Shown piece by piece: positions 47,007 through 54,627 of a stretch of DNA of 64,000 nucleotides. A model generated the notes under the pieces. The model made no database searches, was not told the origin of the DNA, and saw only the letters and a list, made by a program, of their open reading frames with translations. Made by a program: the position numbers and the translations under genes. The DNA is from Mitsuaria sp. 7 (GTDB lineage: Bacteria > Pseudomonadota > Gammaproteobacteria > Burkholderiales > Burkholderiaceae_C), in NCBI RefSeq assembly GCF_001653795.1, contig NZ_CP011514.1, positions 4,482,279 to 4,546,278 on the forward strand, given 5' to 3'. Position 1 is the first letter of the stretch. Each line of letters begins with the position of its first letter.

Positions 47007-48133
47007 CCTTGTCCCGACGCAGCTTGCTGCGGACCCTGCCCGCTTCGCTGCCGGCCCTCGTGCCCGGCGCCCTGCCCACCCTCCTGCCCGCCTCGCTCGG
47101 GCTTTTTGCGTTTGATGCCTCGGCGCAAGGCGGCCAGCCGGCGTCGATCGCGCTGGACGCGTTGATGACCGCCGCCCGCAAGGAAGGCCGCGTGAACAGC
47201 CTGGGCATGCCCGACGACTGGGCCAACTGGCGCGCGACCTGGGCCGACCTGCAGCGGCTCTACGGCCTGGCGCATGTCGACACCGACATGAGCAGCGCCG
47301 AGGAGATCGCCAAGATCGAGGCCGAGAAGACCAACGCGAGCGCGGACATCGGCGACGTGGGGTTCGAGTTCGGCGCGATCGCGAAGGCGCGCGGCATCAC
47401 GCAACCGTACAAGCCGACGACCTGGGCGCAGGTGCCCGACTGGGCCAAGGATGCCGAAGGGCACTGGGCGCTCGCCTACACCGGCACGATCGCGTTCGCG
47501 GTGAACCGCAAGCGGGTCAAGGACGTGCCGCGGAGCTGGCAGGCGCTGTTCGCCTCCAAGGCGCGCGTGATGATCGGCGAAGTCGGCCGCGCGGCGCAGT
47601 CCAATGCGGCGGTGCTCGCGGCGGCGGTGGCGCTGGGCGGCGACGAGACGAAGCTGCAGCCCGCGCTGACGGCCTTCGCGCAGATCGCGAAGGACAAGCG
47701 TCTGATCGGCACCAACGCGACGCCCGCGCTGATGGAGCGCGCCGAAGCCGACGTCTTCCTGCTGTGGGACTTCAACGCCCTCTCCTACCGCGCGAAGCTG
47801 CCCAACGCGGCGGACTACGAAGTGCTGATCCCCTCGGACGGCTCGATCACCAGCGGCTACACGACGATCCTCAACCGCTGGTCGCAGCGGCCGAACGCGG
47901 CGATGCTGACGAGGGAGTACATCTTCAGCGACGCCGGCCAGATGAACCTCGCACGCGGCCACGCGCGGCCGATCCGCATCGCGCAGCTGCCGCTGCCCGC
48001 GGAACTGAAGGCGCTGCTGGTGCCCGAGGCGCAGTACGCGAAGGCGCGCGCGCTGAAGCCGGCCGTATGGACCGAAGAGGTCAAGAAGCTGCCGCGCGCG
48101 TGGCAGCGCGAGGTGCTGGGAGCGGCGCGATGA
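47003..48133 (+). CDS. ABC transporter substrate-binding protein
   Basis: The 376-residue protein has a Tat-like signal (SRRSLLRTLP, cleavage near DASAQG at about 42). The mature part belongs to the type 2 periplasmic binding proteins of the iron/polyamine/phosphonate cluster. Blocks include ALMTAARKEGRVNSLGMPDDW, ADIGDVGFEFG and NAAMLTREYIFSDAGQ. It belongs with the two permeases and ATPase downstream. The similarity to 2-aminoethylphosphonate binding proteins is by pattern only. Confidence 0.88.
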   Translation: MTLSRRSLLRTLPASLPALVPGALPTLLPASLGLFAFDASAQGGQPASIALDALMTAARKEGRVNSLGMPDDWANWRATWADLQRLYGLAHVDTDMSSAEEIAKIEAEKTNASADIGDVGFEFGAIAKARGITQPYKPTTWAQVPDWAKDAEGHWALAYTGTIAFAVNRKRVKDVPRSWQALFASKARVMIGEVGRAAQSNAAVLAAAVALGGDETKLQPALTAFAQIAKDKRLIGTNATPALMERAEADVFLLWDFNALSYRAKLPNAADYEVLIPSDGSITSGYTTILNRWSQRPNAAMLTREYIFSDAGQMNLARGHARPIRIAQLPLPAELKALLVPEAQYAKARALKPAVWTEEVKKLPRAWQREVLGAAR

Positions 48134-49086
48134 ACCCGGGCGTCAACCCCACCTCCGGCATCGCAGCGACGGCCGACGCGATCTCGGGCGCAGCGCAGGC
48201 CGGGACGTCGTCCACGTCCGGATCGTCGATCGATGCCGTGGCCGAAGCGGCCGCGGCCATCGCGCAGGCGGCCGATCCGGCGCGCAAGCTCGTCGTGCTG
48301 CTGGCCGACGGTCTGCGCGCCGACACCGCGCGCGACTACATGGGCTACCTGCAGGCGCTCAACGAGGCGGGCCGCGCGCAATGGCGCTCGCTGCGCTGCG
48401 AGCTGCCGAGCCTCTCGCGCCCGCTCTACGCGACGGTGATCAACGGCGAGCCGCCGCTGACGCACGGCATCCTCGGCAACGGGCAGGCAGGGCAGCAGCT
48501 CGCGCGTCACCTGTTCCAGCGCCTGGACGCGCAGGGCGTGCCGGCGGCGGTCGCCGCCTACCACTGGTTCTACGAGCTGCTGGCGGGCGAGGTCTTCGAT
48601 CCGCTGCAGCATCGCGACGCGGTGCCGGCCGGCTGCGGCATCCAGGCGGCGCGCTGGTACTGGGAAGACGACTACCCCGACAGCCACCTGCTCGCCGACG
48701 CCGAAGCGCTGCGCCGCGCGCACCTGCCGGTGCAAGGCCCGTCGCTGCTGTTCATCCATCCGATGGGGCCGGACCTCGCGGGTCATGTGCACGGCGGCGA
48801 ATCGACGCAGTACGCGATGAGCGCGCGCAAGCTCGACATGCTGCTCGCGCAGCTGCTGCCGCGCTGGCACGCGGACGGCTTCGACCTGCTGCTGACCAGC
48901 GACCACGGCATGAACGCCGACCGCATGCACGGCGGGCCGCTGCCGGTCGAACGCGAGGTCCCGCTGGTCTGGGTGCCGCATGACGGCGCGGTGGGCCTGG
49001 ACTTGCCCGAGCGCCAGACCGGCATCGCGGATTGGATCCTGGCTCGGCTGGGCCTCAAGGACGCCACGGGAGGCGCGCCCGCATGA
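48130..49086 (+). CDS. alkaline phosphatase superfamily hydrolase (probably cytosolic)
   Basis: The 318-residue enzyme is of the nucleotide pyrophosphatase/phosphonoacetate hydrolase-like branch. LVVLLADGLRADTARDY gives the first metal-binding aspartate near residue 60. LPSLSRPLYATVINGEPP supplies the likely serine/threonine nucleophile region near 97. LLTSDHGMNADRMHGGP near 258 supplies D and H metal ligands. No signal peptide or membrane helix is seen; the first 45 residues are low-complexity A/S/G. It overlaps both neighbours as ATGA, so it is part of the importer operon. Confidence 0.85.
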   Translation: MNPGVNPTSGIAATADAISGAAQAGTSSTSGSSIDAVAEAAAAIAQAADPARKLVVLLADGLRADTARDYMGYLQALNEAGRAQWRSLRCELPSLSRPLYATVINGEPPLTHGILGNGQAGQQLARHLFQRLDAQGVPAAVAAYHWFYELLAGEVFDPLQHRDAVPAGCGIQAARWYWEDDYPDSHLLADAEALRRAHLPVQGPSLLFIHPMGPDLAGHVHGGESTQYAMSARKLDMLLAQLLPRWHADGFDLLLTSDHGMNADRMHGGPLPVEREVPLVWVPHDGAVGLDLPERQTGIADWILARLGLKDATGGAPA

Positions 49087-49916
49087 GCCTGAACGCGCGG
49101 ACCGCCACGCGCCTCGCCGGGCCCCTGCTGCTGCTGACGGCGGCCGCGTTGCTGCTGCCCTTCGGCTGGCGCGCCGTGGCCCTCCTCGGCGACTGCATCG
49201 GCCAAGGCAGCGGCTGCGCCATCGGCGAGCTGACGGCCGACGGCTACTACGTCGAAGCCGCCTGGAACACGCTGTGGCTGAGCACGCTTTCCGCGCTGAT
49301 CGGCCTCACCCTCGGGCTCGGCGCGGCGATCGCGCTGCTGCGAGTCCCCAAGCTCGAGTCTTCGGTGACGCTGCTCGCCAGCCTCGGCGCGAACTTCTCC
49401 GGCGTGCCGCTCGCGGTCGCACTGCTGCTGCTCTTCGGCGCGCAAGGCGTGGTGACGGCGACGATGCAAGCCGCCGGGCTCGCGCCGTGGATCGCCCTGC
49501 AAGACCTGGACGGTCTGCTGCTCGCGTACGTCTGCTTCCAGGCGCCGCTGGCCACGCTGCTGCTCATCGCGCCGGTGAAGATGCTGGACGGCTCGCTGCA
49601 GGACGCGGCGGCCACGCTGGGCGCGGGGCCGGTGCTGTACTGGCGGCGCGTCGGGCTGCCGCTGATGCTGCCGAGCCTGGTGGAAGTCTTGGGCCTGCTC
49701 TTCGCCAATGCGGCGGCCGCGTTCGCCACGCCGTTCGCCTTGAGCGGCACGGCCGCCCACGTGCTCGCGGTGCGCATCGCCTCGCTCGTGAGCGGCGACA
49801 TCTTTGCGCAGCCCGAGCTGTCGGCGCTGCTGGCGCTGGTGCTGTTCGTGATGCTCGCGGCGGTGATCGGGATGACGCGCTGGCTCTCGGCACGCCTTCG
49901 GACGGGCCGCGCATGA
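49083..49916 (+). CDS. ABC transporter permease (first)
   Basis: The 277-residue inner-membrane protein has six predicted helices in the binding-protein-dependent permease fold. The coupling segment that contacts the ATPase is readable as DAAATLGAGPVLYWRRVGLP near residue 175, the EAA-like loop. The start at 49083 overlaps the upstream stop as ATGA. It pairs with the permease at 49913. Confidence 0.9.
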   Translation: MSLNARTATRLAGPLLLLTAAALLLPFGWRAVALLGDCIGQGSGCAIGELTADGYYVEAAWNTLWLSTLSALIGLTLGLGAAIALLRVPKLESSVTLLASLGANFSGVPLAVALLLLFGAQGVVTATMQAAGLAPWIALQDLDGLLLAYVCFQAPLATLLLIAPVKMLDGSLQDAAATLGAGPVLYWRRVGLPLMLPSLVEVLGLLFANAAAAFATPFALSGTAAHVLAVRIASLVSGDIFAQPELSALLALVLFVMLAAVIGMTRWLSARLRTGRA

Positions 49917-50758
49917 GCGCCGCATCGACCTCCACCACGAACCGCCCGGTGATCTCTGCCTTCGCGCTGGCGGCGCTGCTGATCGTGGTGCTCGTGCCGA
50001 TGACGGCCTTGCTGATCTACGGCCTCACCGGACGATGGGATCGCCACTGGTGGCCGGAAGATCCGACGCTGCGCTGGATGGTCGATGCCGTCGTCGATCC
50101 GCGCGTGCAGGGCGCGGTGCTGCGCACGACGCTGCTCGCCCTGGCGAGTGCGACCCTGGCGCTGGTCTGCGGCGCGCTGGCGACGATCCCCGCGGCGCTC
50201 GCGGTGCAGCTCGACGACGGCCCGGCCGCACGACGACTGCAGCGCACGCTGGACCTCGTCGCGCTGCTGCCCTTCGCGATCGCCCCGGTGGTGATCGCGA
50301 TCTGCGCACTGGAGCTGTTCGTCGGACGCTGGGGCGGCTGGTTGCCGCTGCCGCTGGTCTACGTCGCGGTGGTCGCGCCGACGCTGTTCCCGCTGATCCA
50401 CAAGACGCTGCAATCGGCGCTCGCGCAACTGAACGCCGCTTCGCTGATCGAGGCGGGCCGCACGCTCGGCGCGAGCGACGGCCACACGGTGCGTCGCGTG
50501 CTGCTGCCGATGCTGGCGCCGGCGCTGCTCGCCGCGTTCCTGCTCGCGTGGGTCACGGCGGCGATGGAATTCGCGATCGCCAACCTGCTGCTCGGCGGAC
50601 AGCTGGAGCTCCTGCAGCCGCTGATGAACAGCCTGCGCAACGCCAACGGCCACCAGGCGGCGGCGCTGATGGTGCTGGCTTTCGCCGGCGTCGGCGCGGT
50701 GGTCGCGGCGGTCGCCGCGCTCACCCGCCGCTGGACTTCGGGCGCGCAGGACCGATGA
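49913..50758 (+). CDS. ABC transporter permease (second)
   Basis: The 281-residue protein is the second permease subunit, with six helices and the EAA-like loop EAGRTLGASDGHTVRRVLLP near residue 180. The start at 49913 overlaps the first permease stop as ATGA. Two different permeases plus one ATPase and one binding protein make a complete type I importer. Confidence 0.9.
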   Translation: MSAASTSTTNRPVISAFALAALLIVVLVPMTALLIYGLTGRWDRHWWPEDPTLRWMVDAVVDPRVQGAVLRTTLLALASATLALVCGALATIPAALAVQLDDGPAARRLQRTLDLVALLPFAIAPVVIAICALELFVGRWGGWLPLPLVYVAVVAPTLFPLIHKTLQSALAQLNAASLIEAGRTLGASDGHTVRRVLLPMLAPALLAAFLLAWVTAAMEFAIANLLLGGQLELLQPLMNSLRNANGHQAAALMVLAFAGVGAVVAAVAALTRRWTSGAQDR

Positions 50759-50813
50759 GCGTTCGCCTCGCCACTGCTTCGCTTTCCCGTCTCACTTCAA
50801 CGACCTCCGTGCG

Positions 50814-51884
50814 ATGAATTCGACCGATGCTCCGACCGCTGCTTCGCCTTCCCTGGCTACCGACCTGCCGGCGCAACTCGCGGTCCGCGGCGCGGAACTC
50901 GCGTTGGGCGGGCGACCGGTCCTGCGCGGCGTCGACCTGACGCTCGCGCGTGGCGAGGTCGTCGCATTGCTGGGCGCCTCGGGCTGCGGCAAGACGACCT
51001 TGCTGCGATCGATTGCCGGGCTGCAGCGACTGGATCGCGGGTCCATCGCGATGGCGGGCCAGGAAGTGGAGTCGCTGCGGCCGCAGCAGCGCGACATCGG
51101 CATGGTGTTCCAGCACTACGCGCTGTTCCCGAATCTGTCGGTGAGGGAGAACATCCGCTTCGGCCCGCTGGCGCGCGGCGAGGAAGCGGCGCTCGCCGAC
51201 AAGCGGGCGGACGAGCTGCTCGATCTCATCGACCTGCGCGCGCTGGCGGACCGGCTGCCGCAGGCGCTCTCGGGCGGCCAGCGGCAGCGCGTGGCGCTCG
51301 CGCGGGCGCTGGCGACGCGGCCGATGCTGCTGCTGATGGACGAGCCGTTCTCCGCGCTCGACGAGCACTTCCGGCTGCCGCTGCGGCGGCAGTTCCGGCA
51401 GCTGCAGCGCGAGCTCGGCCAGAGCTGCGTGATCGTCACGCACGACCGCGAGGAGGCGTTCGAGATCGCCGACCGCGTGGCGGTCATGTTCGACGGCGTC
51501 ATCGCGCAATGCGCGTCGCCGCGCGAGCTGCGGCGCGCGCCGGCGAACCGGCGGGTGGCGGACTTCCTCGGGATCTTCAACCGGCTGGACGCGAGGACCT
51601 TGGACGGCGCTTGGCGCCGCGATGGCGGGCACTGGATCGCACCGGTGGAGGCGCTGGTGCTTGATGCCGGTCACGCAGACAGCGACGCTTCATGCGAGGC
51701 GCTGCGCTTCACCGCGACGCTGCGAGCGAGTTATCCCGGGCAGCAACGCGTGGCGTGCGAGCTCGAAGGGCCGGGAGGCCAGACCTTGACGCTGTGGCGC
51801 AGGCATGAGGATGCCGAGATCGCGCCGGGCAGCGTCGTGCAGGTGGCGATCGCGGAGCCGGCATTGCGGTGGATCGAGGAATGA
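50814..51884 (+). CDS. ABC transporter ATP-binding protein
   Basis: The 356-residue ATPase has Walker A GASGCGKTT near residue 58. The signature LSGGQRQRVALARA is near 150, Walker B LLLMDEPFSALDE near 175, and the switch histidine lies in VTHDREEA. A C-terminal TOBE-like domain after residue 270 places it in the spermidine/iron/phosphonate (PotA-like) group. It lies 55 bp after the second permease gene and ends the operon. Confidence 0.92.
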   Translation: MNSTDAPTAASPSLATDLPAQLAVRGAELALGGRPVLRGVDLTLARGEVVALLGASGCGKTTLLRSIAGLQRLDRGSIAMAGQEVESLRPQQRDIGMVFQHYALFPNLSVRENIRFGPLARGEEAALADKRADELLDLIDLRALADRLPQALSGGQRQRVALARALATRPMLLLMDEPFSALDEHFRLPLRRQFRQLQRELGQSCVIVTHDREEAFEIADRVAVMFDGVIAQCASPRELRRAPANRRVADFLGIFNRLDARTLDGAWRRDGGHWIAPVEALVLDAGHADSDASCEALRFTATLRASYPGQQRVACELEGPGGQTLTLWRRHEDAEIAPGSVVQVAIAEPALRWIEE

Positions 51885-52134
51885 ATCGTCCCTCCCACCT
51901 GAGAACAGGCAAGTCCTGGCACAGATGACGTCCGGGTGACGATCGCGCGCCGGAGCGCCCCCCCAAAGGTTGGTAGCAGCCAGGCGGCAAGTCCTGCAGA
52001 ATCGCGGCGCTGATCAGGGAGAGAGGTGATCCGGCTCATGGCGCAAAGACGCTGGCCGGTTATCCGCGCGTGCGCCGTTGTGGCTTGCATGAGAGTCCCT
52101 GTCGTCGTTTCGATGCCATCGGGAGTCCTCCATC

Positions 52135-54624
52135 ATGTCCATTCAACGGAACGCCCTCTTCGCGTTCATGGCGCTGACCGGCGCCACACCGGTCTTCGCG
52201 ACCGATTGCCACAAGCTCTGGAACACCTTCGACTTCGTCTCGCGATCGCTGCGCGTGGCGGGCGGCTTGCCCGGGTGCTATCCGACACCCGAAGCCTTGA
52301 AGGAGGCGCTGTGGGCAGCGGTGAAACCCATCATCGAGAAGCCTCTAGAGAATTCCGACTACGTGGAAACAAGCACTGTTTCCCCAGGACCTTGCCAGCC
52401 AGCGGGGTTTCACGACGTGCTGCCCTATCCCCTCCACCAATGCAGCTACTCGATCCTGACAAAGGTGTTCTACAAGGTCAGCGGCAACACCACGTCGTCC
52501 GTCACCAACAAGTATTTCGACATGACGATGGACTGCGGTGCCTACTTGAACAGCAATTGGCGCGCAGACCTGAACCGCTGCATGAGGTGGCTCGACGAGC
52601 GGCCGGCTAATACGTGCACGCCGCAACGCGGCAATCCGATCGGCATCCTGACCGGTCTCAAGTCACAACGTGAACGCATCGTGGGCTGGGGCCGCGGGCA
52701 TGAGTTGGTCCTCAGCTATGCCCCGCGCGACGCCGCCCTGCTCATTGACAGGTATCCAGGCGGGCCCGCCACCTTCGGCAGGTTATGGCAAGCCAATCTG
52801 CTCAAGCGCGTGATGATGAATGGCAGCCTCTACACGCCGATCTTCATGCGCGGCGATGGCACGTCGAAGTCCTTCCAATCCTTCGGAGATCAGGCCTCAA
52901 CACCGCTGGAGCTGGACAAGGCCACTTTCGTCCGCAACGAAACAAGCTGGAACTACTACGACACGAGCGCCTCAGCCGTCGAACGGTATGTCGGCGATTC
53001 GAGGCCGGAGTTGACGCGCGTGCACTATGCCGACGGACGGTATCTGGACTATCTCTACGGTGGCGTGCTGGCCAAGGAGGGCGGAACGATGAGCGTGCGC
53101 GTCATCACCGCAGTGCGCGATGAAACGGGGAGGATGCTGAGCTTTGAGTACGAGCCGGATCCCTACTACTTTTCGACGGTCCGCGTGAAATCGGTGATCG
53201 ACGCGGGCGGTCGACGGCATTCATTCCAATACGGCGTGTTCGGCGGCCTGGCCTCCATCGGACATCCTGACAACACGTCGCGCAGCTATCGCTATGAGGA
53301 TGCGGCCCACACCTGGGCCATCACCTCGCTGGTCGATGAGGCGGGCGATGTTCATGGCAGCTACACCTACGACTCGGAGGGTCGTGCCGTCTCGACGGCC
53401 ACCGGCAGCAACGGGGAGCGGTGGCAGGTCTCGTGGCCGACACCGCCGCAGTGGACGTTGACGCTCACGGACGATATCCCGAACAGTCGAACCACTCGCC
53501 GGCTGGACGTGCTGCAGGCGGTGAGCGCGAATGTCACAGGACCGGATGGTCGAACGACGGGCGTCGCCAGCCAGCAGATTGCGGGCTCCACGGTGACGAA
53601 GGGGCTGTCGCAGCCGGCCGGCTCGGGTTGCGAGGCGGCGAGTTCGACTTTGGACTACGACACGGAAGGCAATGTCAGTCGTCGGGCCGATTTCAACGGT
53701 GGACAGACCTGCCACGCCAACATCCCGGTGCGACACCTGGAGTCGTCACGGGTCGAGGGCCTTGCCTCGGGCGCAGCGTGCGCACCGGTGTTGAGCACGG
53801 GGGCGACCTTACCCGCCGGAGCGCGAAAGGTTAGTTCGCAATGGCATCCCGACTGGCGCATGGCGACGAAGACGGCGGAGCCGCGTCGCATCACCACGCT
53901 GGTCTACAACGGTCAGCCGGATCCGTTCAACGGCAACGCCGTGGCCAGCTGTGCGCCGGCGGACGCGAAGCTGCCGGACGGCAAGCCCATCGTCGTGCTG
54001 TGCAAGCGCGTGGAGCACGCGACGACCGATGAGACGGGGGCTCTCGGTTTCAACGCCGTGCTCCAGTCCGGTGTGCCAGCCCGTGCGACCGCTTGGACTT
54101 ACAACGCGACGGGTCAGGTCTTGACCGAGAGTGATCCGCGCGGGAATGTCGTCGTCGTCAATGAGTACTACACCGACACGACGGCGGACCACACCAAGGG
54201 CGATCTGAAGTCGTCGCAGAACGCTGTCGGCCAGATCACGAGCTTCCTGCGCTACGACGCCTACGGCAAGCCGCTGGAGGTCGTCGACGCCAACACGAGC
54301 ACGACGACTTACGTCTACGACCTGCGTCAGCGACTGACATCGGTGACGACGGCGGATTCGACCAGCACCTACGAGTACTGGCCAACAGGCCTACTCAAGA
54401 AGTCGTCTCAGCTAGACGGCAGCGCGGTGAACTACGAGTACGACGATGCGCACAGACTGGTCGCGGCCTCCGACACGCGGGGCAATCGCGTCGAGTACAC
54501 GCTCGACCAGAGCGGCAACAAGACCAATGAAATCGCCAAGGACCCGCAGGGCGCGCTCAAGCGGTCAATGAGCCGCGCGTTCGATGCGCTGGGTCGGGCA
54601 CAACAGACGACGGGGAGGGAGTAA
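52135..54624 (+). CDS. Rhs-repeat protein, N-terminal half of a split Rhs toxin
   Basis: The 829-residue protein has a Sec signal (ALTGATPVFATD, cleavage near 22). A cysteine-containing N-terminal region of about 170 residues follows, and then many YD repeats (YTYDSEGRAVSTATG, YDTEGNVSRRADFNG, TYVYDLRQRLTSVTTA). It lacks the Rhs core end and any C-terminal toxin and stops with a repeat (FDALGRAQQTTGRE). The second Rhs gene starts 3 bp later. Base composition is less GC-rich than the flanks. No PAAR, VgrG or type VI genes are near. Confidence 0.85.
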   Translation: MSIQRNALFAFMALTGATPVFATDCHKLWNTFDFVSRSLRVAGGLPGCYPTPEALKEALWAAVKPIIEKPLENSDYVETSTVSPGPCQPAGFHDVLPYPLHQCSYSILTKVFYKVSGNTTSSVTNKYFDMTMDCGAYLNSNWRADLNRCMRWLDERPANTCTPQRGNPIGILTGLKSQRERIVGWGRGHELVLSYAPRDAALLIDRYPGGPATFGRLWQANLLKRVMMNGSLYTPIFMRGDGTSKSFQSFGDQASTPLELDKATFVRNETSWNYYDTSASAVERYVGDSRPELTRVHYADGRYLDYLYGGVLAKEGGTMSVRVITAVRDETGRMLSFEYEPDPYYFSTVRVKSVIDAGGRRHSFQYGVFGGLASIGHPDNTSRSYRYEDAAHTWAITSLVDEAGDVHGSYTYDSEGRAVSTATGSNGERWQVSWPTPPQWTLTLTDDIPNSRTTRRLDVLQAVSANVTGPDGRTTGVASQQIAGSTVTKGLSQPAGSGCEAASSTLDYDTEGNVSRRADFNGGQTCHANIPVRHLESSRVEGLASGAACAPVLSTGATLPAGARKVSSQWHPDWRMATKTAEPRRITTLVYNGQPDPFNGNAVASCAPADAKLPDGKPIVVLCKRVEHATTDETGALGFNAVLQSGVPARATAWTYNATGQVLTESDPRGNVVVVNEYYTDTTADHTKGDLKSSQNAVGQITSFLRYDAYGKPLEVVDANTSTTTYVYDLRQRLTSVTTADSTSTYEYWPTGLLKKSSQLDGSAVNYEYDDAHRLVAASDTRGNRVEYTLDQSGNKTNEIAKDPQGALKRSMSRAFDALGRAQQTTGRE

Positions 54625-54627
54625 GTC

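Noticed and set aside
51885..52134. Possible c-di-GMP (GEMM) riboswitch before the Rhs gene, suggested by GGCGCAAAGACGCTGGCCGG near 52040
   Set aside because: The first conserved GEMM block is missing and the stems do not form in the right order. Only a short resemblance to one loop remains.
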